Source of the DNA: Sphingomonadaceae bacterium | GTDB lineage: Bacteria > Pseudomonadota > Alphaproteobacteria > Sphingomonadales > Sphingomonadaceae | Direction: 5' to 3' | Length of the DNA stretch: 64,000 nt | Assembly: GCA_025359425.1 (NCBI GenBank) | Contig: JANYGC010000100.1 | Coordinates: 1-64,000, forward strand | Shown: one piece after another, positions 53,502-62,032 of the stretch | Layout: the number at the start of each line of letters is the position of its first letter | Position numbering within the stretch: position 1 is the first letter of the stretch | Notes under the pieces: generated by a model | Seen by the model: the letters and a program-made list of their open reading frames with translations, nothing else | What the model was told of the DNA's origin: nothing | Databases searched by the model: none | Position numbers and translations under genes: made by a program

Positions 53502-54302
53502 TCAGCCGCGGGTGGCAATCGCGTACAATGCAATCGCCGCGGCGTTCGAGACGTTGAGGCTTTCTATCGCGCTGCTGATCGGCAGTCGAGCCAGCGCGTC
53601 GCAGTGCTGCACAATATTGTGGCGTATGCCTTCCCCCTCCGCGCCGAGCACCAGTGCAACCGGGCCGCTGGGCAGCGCTTCGGCCAAGGTGCCCGGGCCC
53701 GCGCCGTCGAGCCCGATACGCCAATAGCCCGCCTCGGCAATCTCATCGAGCGCGCGTGACAGGTTGACCACGCGGACCCACGGCACGACTTCCAATGCAC
53801 CAGAAGCGCTTTTGGCGACGACCCCGCTTTCGGGCGGAGCGTGGCGGTCTTGCGTGATGATTGCCGCAGCACCGAACGCCGCGGCCGAGCGCAAGATCGC
53901 GCCGACATTGTGCGGATCGGTGACCGAATCGAGGATCAACAGCGGCCGCGACGCGTCATCGCTGAGCACGTCTTCGAGGAAAATGTCTTCGAGCGCATCA
54001 CATTCGAGCACCAGCCCCTGATGCGGTGCATCGCGCGCGACCAGCCGGGCGAGATCGGCGGGGGAGGCGTATTCGACTTTGAAATCGGCGGGCAACTCGC
54101 CGTCGAGCGAGGCAACGCCTTCGCGGGTCGCCCACAGCTTGCGGTGATTGCGATCGGGATTCATCAGCGCGGCCTCGACCGCGTGGCGGCCCCACAGCCG
54201 CACCGCGCCGGTGCTCGCCTGGCCCGAGCCGCGCCCGCCCTTCATCCGTCCGGCGCGGCCGCGCAGGGCACGTTTGGGCTTTTCGTCGGTCGGTCGGGCC
54301 AT
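53502..54302 (-). CDS. rlmB: 23S rRNA 2'-O-methyltransferase (TrmH/RlmB-like SPOUT)
   Basis: This 266-residue SPOUT methyltransferase uses SAM to modify rRNA or tRNA. It has an Arg/Lys/Gly-rich disordered head (about 30 residues), the substrate-binding L30-like domain (LWGRHAVEAALMNPDRN) and the C-terminal trefoil knot with DSVTDPHNVGAILRSAAAFG, VALVLGAEGEGI and IESLNVSNAAAIALY. RlmB (G2251 of 23S rRNA) is the closest standard name, but TrmH-family paralogues are hard to separate. It is followed by the lipoprotein gene. Confidence 0.85.
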   Translation of the reverse strand: MARPTDEKPKRALRGRAGRMKGGRGSGQASTGAVRLWGRHAVEAALMNPDRNHRKLWATREGVASLDGELPADFKVEYASPADLARLVARDAPHQGLVLECDALEDIFLEDVLSDDASRPLLILDSVTDPHNVGAILRSAAAFGAAAIITQDRHAPPESGVVAKSASGALEVVPWVRVVNLSRALDEIAEAGYWRIGLDGAGPGTLAEALPSGPVALVLGAEGEGIRHNIVQHCDALARLPISSAIESLNVSNAAAIALYAIATRG

Positions 54303-54335
54303 GGCTACGCTTTCGAATTCCAACGGAAAGCCGGG

Positions 54336-54421
54336 TGGTGGACAGGGGTGGATTCGAACCACCGTACGCTCTCGCGGGCAGATTTACAGTCTGCTGCCAT
54401 TAACCACTCGGCCACCTGTCC
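54336..54421 (-). tRNA. tRNA-Tyr (anticodon GTA)
   Basis: The 86-base gene has acceptor stem GGACAGG/CCTGTCC, discriminator A and encoded CCA. The anticodon arm has loop CTGTAAA giving GTA, a long variable arm as expected for a class II tRNA, and T-loop GTTCGAATC. It is the only gene between rlmB and the divergent KAS III gene. Confidence 0.97.
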
Positions 54422-54584
54422 ACACCAGCTTGCCGGCGTCGGGTTGCCCCGCGTTGTGCAGCTCCCGAAAAGGAGCCATCCGGCCGAGGAAGCGCGCATT
54501 TGGCGAAGGCGCGGCGCACTGTCAATGGTGCAGTGGTTTTGGGCCGGGTTGCCCGGCGCGCAATGCGGCGGTAGGACTCGGCGG

Positions 54585-55712
54585 ATGAGCGAAATCACCC
54601 CTGTGATCTCGGCGACCGGGCTCTACACCCCGCCGGATTCGATCAGCAACGAAGAACTCGTCGCCAGCTTCAACGCTTACGTCGCCACGTTCAACGCGGA
54701 GAACGCGGCGGTGATCGCAGCGGGCGAGGTACTCGAGCTGCAGCCCAGTTCGGTCGAGTTCATCGAGAAGGCGAGCGGGGTCAAGTCGCGCCATGTGATG
54801 AGCAAGGCACCGCTGCTCGATCCCGAAGTGATGGCCCCGCGCTGGCCAGAGCGCGGCGATGACGAATTGTCGGTGCTGGCCGAGATGGGGGTGAAAGCCG
54901 CGCAAGATGCGCTGGCGCGTGCCGGGCGCGATGCCAAAGACGTCGATGCGGTGCTCTGCGCGGCTTCGAACATGCAGCGGGCCTATCCGGCCATGGCGAT
55001 CGAAATTCAGGCTGCGCTGGGGATCGAGGGCTTTGGCTTCGACATGAATGTCGCGTGCTCGTCGGCGACCTTCGGGATCCAGACCGCGGCCGATTTCATC
55101 CGCGCCGGCCATGCGCGCTCGGTCCTGGTGGTCAGCCCGGAGATCTGCACCGGCCACAACAACATGCGCAACCGCGACAGCCACTTCATCTTCGGCGACG
55201 TTGCCACTGCGGTGCTGGTCGAGGCCAAGGAGATGGCTCCAAACCCGCATTGGGAGATCGTCGGGACCCGGCTCAGGACGGTGTTCTCGAACAATATCCG
55301 CAACAACTTCGGCTTCCTCAATTGCGCCACGCCTGAGACGATCGGCACGCCCGACAAACTGTTCGTCCAGGAAGGGCGCAAGGTGTTCAAGGAAGTGGTG
55401 CCGATGGTCGCGGCGATGATCTGCGAGCACGCGGCCGATCTGGGGCTCGACCCGGCGGGCCTCAGGCGGCTGTGGCTGCATCAGGCAAACCAGGGGATGA
55501 ACCGGCTGATCGCGCAGCGCGTGCTGGGCCACGAGGCGAGCGAGGACGAGAGCCCGACCGTGCTCGACACTTACGGCAATACCTCGAGCGCGGGATCGAT
55601 CATTGCTTTTCATAAACATAGCGCCGATCTTGCGCACGGTGATATCGGGACTATCTGCTCGTTCGGTGCAGGCTATTCCGCCGGAACCGTGTTCGTGCGG
55701 AAGGTAATGTAA
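54585..55712 (+). CDS. beta-ketoacyl-ACP synthase III family protein
   Basis: This 375-residue thiolase-fold condensing enzyme has the FabH catalytic triad: Cys158 in VACSSATFG, His299 in LHQANQG and Asn332 in YGNTSSAG. It is longer than classic FabH (about 320 residues), with an insertion in the N-terminal third. Long forms like this prime fatty-acid or special-lipid synthesis. Two bases separate its stop from psd. The exact acyl-CoA primer is open. Confidence 0.9.
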   Translation: MSEITPVISATGLYTPPDSISNEELVASFNAYVATFNAENAAVIAAGEVLELQPSSVEFIEKASGVKSRHVMSKAPLLDPEVMAPRWPERGDDELSVLAEMGVKAAQDALARAGRDAKDVDAVLCAASNMQRAYPAMAIEIQAALGIEGFGFDMNVACSSATFGIQTAADFIRAGHARSVLVVSPEICTGHNNMRNRDSHFIFGDVATAVLVEAKEMAPNPHWEIVGTRLRTVFSNNIRNNFGFLNCATPETIGTPDKLFVQEGRKVFKEVVPMVAAMICEHAADLGLDPAGLRRLWLHQANQGMNRLIAQRVLGHEASEDESPTVLDTYGNTSSAGSIIAFHKHSADLAHGDIGTICSFGAGYSAGTVFVRKVM

Positions 55713-55713
55713 A

Positions 55714-56463
55714 TTGGCTGGTGACATTCTCGACAACCGCGGGCGCGGCGAAGCGGCCTGGGGGTGGCCCAGCGTTCACCCCGAGGGGCGCAAGTTCGCG
55801 CTCGCCGGAGCCGTGGTCTGCGCCGCCTTCGCCTTCATGGCGTGGGAGACGCTGGCGTGGCCGGCGGGCGTGCTGGTGCTCGGCATCCTCGCCTTCTTCC
55901 GCGATCCGCGCCGGGTCACTCCGCTGGGCGAAGGGCTGATCGTCGCTCCCGCCGACGGCCTGATCACGCTGATCAAGCAGACCGAGCCGCCGCGCGAACT
56001 GGTCCAGGATGACGGTAACGGCACGCCCGGACTGCCCGCGGGCATGGTCACGCGCATTTCGATTTTCATGTCGGTGTTCGATGTTCACATCAACCGCGCG
56101 CCAATCGGCGGGACGGTGCGGCGGGTGGTCTATATCCCCGGCAAGTTCCTCAACGCCGATCTCGACAAGGCGAGCGAAGAGAACGAGCGCCAGCACATCC
56201 TGATCGACCAAGCTGGCGGGCTCGCGGTCGGGTTCACCCAGATCGCCGGGCTGATCGCGCGGCGGATCGTGCCGTTCGTCAAGCCGGGCGACATGCTCGC
56301 CGCCGGGCAGCGGGTCGGATTGATCCGCTTCGGCAGCCGGGTCGATGTGTACCTGCCCGCCGGGACCGAACCGCAAGTGCTGGTCGGGCAGCGCACCATC
56401 GCGGGTGAGACCGTGCTGGCCAAGGCCGGACAGGCCATGTTGATCGAGGGTGCGCGGCAGTGA
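55714..56463 (+). CDS. psd: phosphatidylserine decarboxylase (short, proteobacterial type)
   Basis: Psd makes phosphatidylethanolamine from phosphatidylserine. The 249-residue proenzyme self-cleaves at the FGS site (Gly207-Ser208 in [10 protein letters not shown]), and Ser208 becomes the pyruvoyl group. The [13 protein letters not shown] segment and an N-terminal membrane helix pair are visible. TTG 55714 is used, two bases after the KAS III stop. It is coupled to pssA. Confidence 0.93.
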   Translation: MAGDILDNRGRGEAAWGWPSVHPEGRKFALAGAVVCAAFAFMAWETLAWPAGVLVLGILAFFRDPRRVTPLGEGLIVAPADGLITLIKQTEPPRELVQDDGNGTPGLPAGMVTRISIFMSVFDVHINRAPIGGTVRRVVYIPGKFLNADLDKASEENERQHILIDQAGGLAVGFTQIAGLIARRIVPFVKPGDMLAAGQRVGLIRFGSRVDVYLPAGTEPQVLVGQRTIAGETVLAKAGQAMLIEGARQ

Positions 56464-57233
56464 CGTTGGAGCCGATCCGGCCCGGGCTGACGCTGCGAGC
56501 GATGGTGCCCAACGCGATTACCGCAGCCGCGCTGTGCGCGGGGCTGACGGGCATCCGCTTCGGGATTACCCACGATTTCGAGAAGGCCGTGCAGGCGATC
56601 GTGCTGGCCGGGATCCTCGATGGGCTCGACGGGCGGGTCGCGCGCCTGCTCAAGGCGCAGTCGCGGTTCGGGGCCGAGCTCGATAGCCTGGCCGACAATG
56701 TTTCGTTCGGGGTAGCTCCGGCCTTGGTGCTGTTCCTGTGGTCGCTGCAAGACCTGCCGCGCGTCGGCTGGTTCGCCGCACTGGCCTATGCGATTGCCTG
56801 CGCGCTGCGATTGGCACGCTACAATGCGCGGATCGATATGGCGGATGAACCGCGCAAGACCGCCGGGTTCCTCACCGGCGTGCCGGCACCCGTTGGGGCG
56901 GGGCTGGCGTTCCTGCCGCTGTACCTGTTCTTCGTGACCGAGAACCCGCTGTTCCGCGACCCGGTGCTGGTCGGCGTGTGGCTCGTCGCCATGGCGTTCC
57001 TGATGATCTCGAACGTCGCGACGCTCAGCTGGGGCAAGTTACGCCCACGCAAGCAGGTCCGGATCGAAGTGATTGCGCTGTTCGGTTTGGTCGCGGCGGG
57101 GCTGCTGGTCGAACCGTGGTGGACGCTGATCGCGATCTGCGCGGTCTATCTGGCAATGCTGCCGGTTGCGATGGTGCTGTATGCCCGGATCAGGCGGCAG
57201 CGCGCAGCGGCCGAGGCGCAGCCAGCGGCTTAA
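56460..57233 (+). CDS. pssA: CDP-diacylglycerol-serine O-phosphatidyltransferase
   Basis: PssA makes phosphatidylserine from CDP-diacylglycerol and serine. The 257-residue multi-span membrane enzyme has the CDP-alcohol signature (D-G-x2-A-R-x8-G-x3-D-x3-D) in [17 protein letters not shown] and [15 protein letters not shown] 56460 overlaps psd (GTGA), so the two PE-pathway enzymes are made together; their substrate supplier CdsA is encoded 5 kb downstream. The last 44 bases overlap a convergent small gene. Confidence 0.96.
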   Translation: MTLEPIRPGLTLRAMVPNAITAAALCAGLTGIRFGITHDFEKAVQAIVLAGILDGLDGRVARLLKAQSRFGAELDSLADNVSFGVAPALVLFLWSLQDLPRVGWFAALAYAIACALRLARYNARIDMADEPRKTAGFLTGVPAPVGAGLAFLPLYLFFVTENPLFRDPVLVGVWLVAMAFLMISNVATLSWGKLRPRKQVRIEVIALFGLVAAGLLVEPWWTLIAICAVYLAMLPVAMVLYARIRRQRAAAEAQPAA

Positions 57234-57447
57234 TCCGCACCGGCAGGTGGGCAACCTGGCCGTGACGCGGGCTGACCGTGATCTCCCGAATGGTAAAGCG
57301 CAGCTCGCGGCTTTGCGGGCAATCGGCCAGTGCAGCCTTGATCGCGGCAAAGCGCGGCAGCGTCGCAGCAATCGAAAAACCGAGCGTACCCAGCGCGACC
57401 AGTGCGGCGAGGGTGAACAGTGCAGTCAAACCAACAGCAATCATCAT
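57190..57447 (-). CDS. 85-residue membrane protein with LexA- and DnaA-like boxes upstream
   Basis: Two adjacent ATGs (57447, 57444) follow GGAG. The product has a single N-terminal membrane helix (residues 3-27, IAVGLTALFTLAALVALGTL) and a basic, Arg/Pro-rich C-terminal tail with one Cys. It is convergent with pssA (44-base overlap) and divergent from rpsB. The 300 bases upstream carry two DnaA-box-like sites and overlapping GTTC-N7-GTTC/GTTG sites. The size and layout recall SidA/DidA, the damage-induced division inhibitors of Caulobacter; sequence similarity was not established. Confidence 0.6.
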   Translation of the reverse strand: MMIAVGLTALFTLAALVALGTLGFSIAATLPRFAAIKAALADCPQSRELRFTIREITVSPRHGQVAHLPVRIKPLAAPRPLRAAA

Positions 57448-57478
57448 CTCTACTCCGTCGCGCCCCTGTGGGGGGACC

Positions 57479-57498
57479 TGTGGATAACGTGTGGACAA
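57479..57498. promoter_or_regulatory. two DnaA-box-like sites
   Basis: TGTGGATAA (57479-57487) is an exact complement of the DnaA consensus TTATCCACA. TGTGGACAA (57490-57498) differs by one base. They are 11 bases apart, about one helical turn, and lie 32-51 bases upstream of the small membrane protein start. Confidence 0.5.
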
Positions 57499-57520
57499 GC
57501 CAAAAAGTTCCAAACGCCGC

Positions 57521-57549
57521 GTTCTGACGTCGTTGTTCCCGATATGTTC
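57521..57549. promoter_or_regulatory. tandem LexA (SOS) box candidates
   Basis: GTTC-CCGATAT-GTTC (57535-57549) fits the alphaproteobacterial LexA consensus GTTC-N7-GTTC exactly. An overlapping GTTC-TGACGTC-GTTG (57521-57535) differs by one base. They lie 73-102 bases upstream of the minus-strand small membrane protein and about 200 bases upstream of rpsB. Confidence 0.5.
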
Positions 57550-57748
57550 TTTCATGTCAAGCGCCATCGTAATGCCGTCTGCGCGACACTTTTTGCTGGA
57601 TTTGCGCGGCGAAGAGGGTTAGGGGCGCGCGGCCTGCGGGGCTTATCCCGTCAGGCAAATCCACATGGGAAGCGCCCATACCGGTGCCGCAGCGGGTTTT
57701 GACCACACGGTTCCAGCTTCCCAGAGGTTCAACCGGAAGGAAATACTT

Positions 57749-58594
57749 ATGGCGGCTCCAGTCGTCACCATGCAGCAATTGATCGAGGCCGGCGCACACT
57801 TCGGCCACCAGACCCACCGCTGGAATCCGCGGATGAAGCCGTACATTTTCGGCGCCCGCAACGGCATCCACATCCTCGACCTGTCGCAGACCGTGCCGCT
57901 GTTCGCGCGCGCGCTCGATTTCGTTTCGGCCACCGTTCAGGCCGGCGGCAAGGTCCTGTTCGTCGGGACCAAGCGCCAGGCGCAGGAACCGATCGCCCAG
58001 GCTGCGCGCTCGTGCGGTCAGCACTTCGTCAACCACCGCTGGCTGGGCGGCATGCTCACCAACTGGAAGACGGTCAGCCAGCGCATCAAGTACATGAAGT
58101 CGCTTGAAGAGCAGCTGTCCGGTGACACCGCCGGCCTGACCAAGAAGGAAGTCCTCAACCTGACGCGCAAGCGGGACAAGCTCGAGATGTCGCTCGGCGG
58201 CATCCGCGATATGGGCGGCATTCCCGACGTGATGTTCGTGATCGACGCCAACAAGGAAGAGCTCGCGATCAAGGAAGCCAACGTGCTGGGTATTCCGGTC
58301 GTTGCGGTGCTTGATTCGAACGTCTCGCCCGATGGCATCGCGTTCCCGGTTCCGGCTAATGACGACGCCAGCCGCGCCGTGCGCCTGTACTGCGAAGCGA
58401 TCGCTTCGGCCGCCACCAAGGGGCACCGCGAAGGCGTGGTCGATTCGGGCATTGATATCGGCGCGCTGGATGTCGCCCCGGTTGAAGACGCTGTGGTTGA
58501 GGAAGTGGCTCCTGCGGCTGAAGAGCCCACGATGGAAGAGGTCGCTGCAACCGCAGACGAAATCACCGTCGAAGAAACCGCTACCGAAGCCTGA
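57749..58594 (+). CDS. rpsB: 30S ribosomal protein S2
   Basis: The 281-residue S2 has the family segments [32 protein letters not shown] and [16 protein letters not shown]. It has an alphaproteobacterial acidic C-terminal tail of about 45 residues (Glu/Ala/Val repeats). ATG 57749 follows GGAAGGA. It is followed by tsf after 80 bases with a hairpin. Confidence 0.98.
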   Translation: MAAPVVTMQQLIEAGAHFGHQTHRWNPRMKPYIFGARNGIHILDLSQTVPLFARALDFVSATVQAGGKVLFVGTKRQAQEPIAQAARSCGQHFVNHRWLGGMLTNWKTVSQRIKYMKSLEEQLSGDTAGLTKKEVLNLTRKRDKLEMSLGGIRDMGGIPDVMFVIDANKEELAIKEANVLGIPVVAVLDSNVSPDGIAFPVPANDDASRAVRLYCEAIASAATKGHREGVVDSGIDIGALDVAPVEDAVVEEVAPAAEEPTMEEVAATADEITVEETATEA

Positions 58595-58620
58595 TCGGCC
58601 TCTAGCGAATTGTTGGCCGG

Positions 58621-58656
58621 CCGGATCCCTCGCGGGGTCCGGCGGCTCACCTGTTT
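58621..58656 (+). terminator. attenuator-like hairpin between rpsB and tsf
   Basis: CCGGATCCC (58621-58629) pairs with GGGGTCCGG (58634-58642; one G-U pair) around a TCGC loop, and TGTTTT follows 11-14 bases on. An intercistronic attenuator between rpsB and tsf is known in other bacteria; here it probably sets the S2 to EF-Ts ratio. Confidence 0.5.
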
Positions 58657-58674
58657 TAAAGAAGGATAGGCGCA

Positions 58675-59631
58675 ATGGCTTACACTGCCACTGACGTGAA
58701 AAACCTGCGCGAGCGCACCGGCGCCGGCATGATGGACTGCAAGAAAGCGCTCGACGAAACCGGCGGCGATATCGAAGCTGCGGTGGATTCGCTGCGCGCC
58801 AAGGGCTTGGCCGCGGTCGCCAAGAAGTCGAGCCGCACTGCTGCCGAAGGGCTGGTCGGGGTGGCCGTTTCGGGCACGCGCGGGGTTGCCGTCGAGGTGA
58901 ACTCGGAAACCGACTTCGTCGCCAAGAACGAGCAGTTCCAGGACTTCGTGCGCAAGACCACCCAGGTCGCGCTCGGTGCCACTTCGGACGATGTCGAAGC
59001 GCTCAAGGGCGCAGCCTACCCCGATGGCGGCACCGTCTCGGACAAGCTGACCAACAATGTCGCCACCATCGGTGAGAACCAGCAGGTTCGCCGGATGAAG
59101 ACCGTTGCGGTCTCCAGCGGCGTGGTCGTGCCGTACATGCACAACGCCGCCGCACCGCTGCTCGGCAAGATCGGCGTGCTGGTCGCGCTTGAATCGGAGG
59201 CCGGTGCCGACGTGCTCGAGCCGCTCGGCAAGCAGATCGCGATGCACATCGCCGCGGCTTTCCCGCAGGCGCTGTCGGTCGACGACCTCGACCCGGCCGT
59301 GCTCGAACGCGAACGCAAGATTGCGCTCGACAAGGCGGTCGAAGAAGCTGCGAAGAGCGGCAAGCAGATCCCCGACGAAATCCTCGCCAAGCGCGCCGAC
59401 GGTGCCGCCGCGAAGTTCGCCAAGGACAACGCGCTGCTCAGCCAGGTCTTCGTGATGGATAACAAGACCCCGATCGCGCAGGTCGTCGAAGCTGCCGGCA
59501 AGGCCGCAGGCACCAAGATCGTGCTCAAGGACTACGTCCGCTTCCAGCTGGGCGAAGGCATCGAAAAGGTCGAAACCGATTTCGCGGCGGAAGTTGCGGC
59601 GGCTTCGGGAGTCCCGCAGCCGACTGCGTAA
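58675..59631 (+). CDS. tsf: elongation factor Ts
   Basis: EF-Ts recharges EF-Tu with GTP. The 318-residue protein has the N-terminal UBA-like domain ([20 protein letters not shown]), the [15 protein letters not shown] core motif and the coiled-coil/C-terminal module ending [26 protein letters not shown] precedes the ATG. A large palindrome starts 11 bases after the stop. Confidence 0.98.
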   Translation: MAYTATDVKNLRERTGAGMMDCKKALDETGGDIEAAVDSLRAKGLAAVAKKSSRTAAEGLVGVAVSGTRGVAVEVNSETDFVAKNEQFQDFVRKTTQVALGATSDDVEALKGAAYPDGGTVSDKLTNNVATIGENQQVRRMKTVAVSSGVVVPYMHNAAAPLLGKIGVLVALESEAGADVLEPLGKQIAMHIAAAFPQALSVDDLDPAVLERERKIALDKAVEEAAKSGKQIPDEILAKRADGAAAKFAKDNALLSQVFVMDNKTPIAQVVEAAGKAAGTKIVLKDYVRFQLGEGIEKVETDFAAEVAAASGVPQPTA

Positions 59632-59641
59632 CGAATTCTAT

Positions 59642-59792
59642 GGTCCTCTCCATTTTGCGTAGCCAAATGGGGAGGTGGCAGTCGCCTTGGCGACTGACGG
59701 AGGGGTGTCGGCGCGAGCGTCGATACCCCTCCGTCAGTTCCTGCGGAACTGCCACCTCCCCATTTGCACTTCGTGAAAATGGAGAGGATCGT
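59642..59792. repeat. large palindromic element (MITE/REP-like), copy A
   Basis: Three nested arm pairs are visible: CCTCTCCATTTT with AAAATGGAGAGG; CAAATGGGGAGGTGGCAG with its complement near 59748-59765; and CTGACGGAGGGGT with ACCCCTCCGTCAG. It fills most of the tsf-pyrH gap. A related element (copy B) lies at 61910-62029. There is no coding capacity, so if mobile it would be non-autonomous. Confidence 0.85.
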
Positions 59793-59896
59793 ACCAGCAG
59801 CTTTTGCGGTTTCAGTGCAGTTCCCGGCAATTCTCCCCGCATAGCTTGGCATGCCAGCCCCATCGGTATAAGGCCCCACAAACCCAGCCGAGAGCG

Positions 59897-60631
59897 ATGT
59901 CCGAGCCCATGCCAAAGCCCAATTACAAGCGCATCCTGCTGAAATTGTCCGGCGAAGTGCTGATGGGCAACCAGCAGTTCGGGATCGATCCCGAATTCGT
60001 CGCCGAACTGGCCAAGGAAGTGAAGGCGGCGCAGGCAACGGGCTTGCAGATCTGTTTGGTCATCGGCGGCGGCAATATTTTCCGCGGGATGGCCGGCGCG
60101 GCCAAGGGGATGGACCGCGCGCAGGCCGATTACATGGGCATGCTCGCCACGGTGATGAATGCGCTGGCGATGCAGAACGCGCTCGAACAGCAGGGCGTCC
60201 ACACCCGCGTGCAGTCGGCGCTGCAGATGGACCAGGTGTGCGAGCCGGTGATCCGCCGCCGCGCCGAACGTCACCTTGAAAAGGGCCGCGTCGTGATCTT
60301 TGCTGCCGGGGTCGGCGCGCCGTATTTCACCACCGATTCAGGCGCTGCCTTGCGCGCCGCCGAGATGCAGTGCGATGCGCTGCTCAAGGGCACCAGTGTG
60401 GACGGGATCTATGACAGCGATCCCAAGACCAATCCCGATGCCAAGCGTTACGATACAGTCGATTACAACACGGTTCTCTCACAGGACCTGAAGGTCATGG
60501 ACGCCAGCGCGGTGGCGCTGTGCCGCGATAACAACATTCCGATCGTCGTCTTCTCGATCCGCGAGCGGGGCAACCTGGCCAAGGTGCTCGCGGGCGAGGG
60601 AATTCAGACGGTCGTCACCAAAGGAGCCTGA
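59897..60631 (+). CDS. pyrH: UMP kinase
   Basis: PyrH phosphorylates UMP to UDP and acts as a hexamer under GTP/UTP control. The 244-residue amino-acid-kinase-fold protein has [38 protein letters not shown] and the [18 protein letters not shown] end. ATG 59897 is the family start; the frame upstream comes from the palindrome. Two bases separate its stop from frr. Confidence 0.97.
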   Translation: MSEPMPKPNYKRILLKLSGEVLMGNQQFGIDPEFVAELAKEVKAAQATGLQICLVIGGGNIFRGMAGAAKGMDRAQADYMGMLATVMNALAMQNALEQQGVHTRVQSALQMDQVCEPVIRRRAERHLEKGRVVIFAAGVGAPYFTTDSGAALRAAEMQCDALLKGTSVDGIYDSDPKTNPDAKRYDTVDYNTVLSQDLKVMDASAVALCRDNNIPIVVFSIRERGNLAKVLAGEGIQTVVTKGA

Positions 60632-60633
60632 CC

Positions 60634-61191
60634 ATGGCAAAGTACGACAAGGCCGATCTCGAACGCCGGATGAAGGGCGCGGTCGAGGCGCTGCGCCACG
60701 ATCTGGGCGGGCTGCGCACCGGGCGCGCCAACACGACCTTGCTCGAACCGGTGACGGTGACGGTCTATGGCAGCCAGATGCCGCTCAACCAGGTCGCGAC
60801 CATTTCCGCGCCCGAACCGCGCATGCTGACGGTGCAAGTGTGGGACAAGACCAACATCGGCCCGGTTGAGAAGGCGATCCGCTCGGCCGGGCTCGGGCTC
60901 AACCCGATCAACGACGGCAACACGCTGCGGCTGCCGATCCCCGATCTGACCGAGGATCGCCGCAAGGAGCTCGCCAAGCTCGCGCATACTTACGCGGAAA
61001 AGGCCCGCGTCGCGATCCGCAACGTCCGCCGCGACGGGATCGACAACCTCAAGACCGACGAGAGCAAGAAGGAAATTTCGGAAGACGAGCGCAAGCGCGG
61101 CGAGACCGAGGTCCAGAAGCTGACCGACGAACAGATCAAGGCGGTCGACGAAGTCGCCGCGTCCAAAGAGCAGGAAATCATGGGGCGGTGA
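60634..61191 (+). CDS. frr: ribosome recycling factor
   Basis: RRF splits post-termination ribosomes with EF-G. The 185-residue protein has the three-helix bundle segments LRTGRANTTLLEPVTV, the small beta domain MLTVQVWDKTNIGPVEKAI and the NPINDGNTLRLPIPDLTEDR loop. AAGGAG precedes the ATG. The stop overlaps the uppS GTG. Confidence 0.98.
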   Translation: MAKYDKADLERRMKGAVEALRHDLGGLRTGRANTTLLEPVTVTVYGSQMPLNQVATISAPEPRMLTVQVWDKTNIGPVEKAIRSAGLGLNPINDGNTLRLPIPDLTEDRRKELAKLAHTYAEKARVAIRNVRRDGIDNLKTDESKKEISEDERKRGETEVQKLTDEQIKAVDEVAASKEQEIMGR

Positions 61192-61901
61192 CCCTGCGGC
61201 AGGCTCAGGATAGACAGGCGGACGGGGCTGCTGCCGCGCGCCACGTCGCCATTATCATGGATGGCAACGGGCGCTGGGCCAAGGCCCGCCACTTGCCGCG
61301 CGCGGTCGGCCATCAGCGCGGGGTCGAGGCGGTCCGCGCGCTGGTTCGGGCGGCGCGCGAAATGGGGCTGGAGGTGCTCACGCTCTACGCCTTTTCGACC
61401 GAGAACTGGAACCGGCCCGAGGAAGAAGTCTCCTCGCTGATGGAGCTCTTGAAGCGCTACATCATGGCCGACTTGCGCGAGTTTGTTGAAAACAACGTCC
61501 GGCTCAAGGTGATCGGCAATTACCGCGCGATGGCCCCCGATGTGGTCGCGCTGCTCGACGACGCGCTGGCGCAGACTGCCGCCAACGACGGCACGACGCT
61601 GGTGGTCGCGCTCAATTATGGCGCACAGGACGAGATCGCGCGCGCCGCCGCCAAAGCTGCGGCGAAGGGTGCGATCACCCCCGCAACCATTTCGGCTGAG
61701 CTCGATACCGCTGGTCTCCCGCCGCTCGACCTGCTGATCCGCACTTCGGGCGAGGTCCGGCTGTCGAACTTCCTGCTGTGGCAAGCGGCCTATGCCGAAA
61801 TGCTCTTCACCGACGTGCTGTGGCCCGACTTTACGCCCGAGCATTTGCGTGAGGCATTGGCCGAATATGCCGGGCGGGAACGGCGTTATGGCGGACGGTA
61901 G
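61188..61901 (+). CDS. uppS: undecaprenyl diphosphate synthase
   Basis: UppS makes the C55 lipid carrier for peptidoglycan and other wall polymers. The 237-residue cis-prenyltransferase has the HVAIIMDGNGRWA substrate loop, LYAFSTENWNRP and the LLIRTSGEVRLSNFLLWQ region; the catalytic Asp in MDGNGRW is intact. Its first 13 residues (TLRQAQDRQADG) are encoded by a piece of a REP-like repeat and are not part of the enzyme core. GTG 61188 overlaps the frr stop. Confidence 0.95.
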   Translation: MTLRQAQDRQADGAAAARHVAIIMDGNGRWAKARHLPRAVGHQRGVEAVRALVRAAREMGLEVLTLYAFSTENWNRPEEEVSSLMELLKRYIMADLREFVENNVRLKVIGNYRAMAPDVVALLDDALAQTAANDGTTLVVALNYGAQDEIARAAAKAAAKGAITPATISAELDTAGLPPLDLLIRTSGEVRLSNFLLWQAAYAEMLFTDVLWPDFTPEHLREALAEYAGRERRYGGR

Positions 61902-61909
61902 TTTCGCTC

Positions 61910-62029
61910 AAAATCCTCCCCCGTTGGGGGAGGTGGCAGCCGCTTTAGTGGCTGACGGTGGGGGCATGTTGCGGACCGGCCCCCACCGCCTCGCGTTGCT
62001 CGGCACCTCCCCCAGTGGGGGAGGATTTT
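61910..62029. repeat. large palindromic element (MITE/REP-like), copy B
   Basis: AAAATCCTCCCCC (61910-61922) pairs with GGGGGAGGATTTT (62017-62029), and GGGGGAGGTGGCA-GCC plus GACGGTGGGGGC pair with the inner right side. It shares GGGGAGGTGGCAG and CTGACGG blocks with copy A. Its right end supplies GGAGGA at seven bases before the cdsA start. Confidence 0.85.
62006..62029 (+). promoter_or_regulatory. hairpin holding the cdsA Shine-Dalgarno
   Basis: CCTCCCCC-AGT-GGGGGAGG (62006-62024) followed by ATTTT looks like a small intrinsic terminator. The same GGAGGA is the only good Shine-Dalgarno of cdsA (ATG 62033), so translation or transcription of cdsA could be limited here. Confidence 0.55.
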
Positions 62030-62032
62030 AGT

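Larger units (their letters stand above)
57448..57748. other. divergent regulatory region between the small membrane protein and rpsB
   Basis: No gene is evident in these 301 bases. The left half contains DnaA-like boxes (57479-57498) and LexA-like boxes (57521-57549); the right half (about 57640-57748) is the likely rpsB leader with a GC-rich start and a Shine-Dalgarno GGAAGGA at 57735-57741. A structured rpsB autoregulatory leader is likely from family knowledge, but no known motif was matched. Confidence 0.65.

Noticed and set aside
57448..57548. The DnaA-like boxes as a chromosome origin
   Set aside because: Only two boxes, no AT-rich unwinding stretch and no origin-type neighbours; a regulatory site is more likely.
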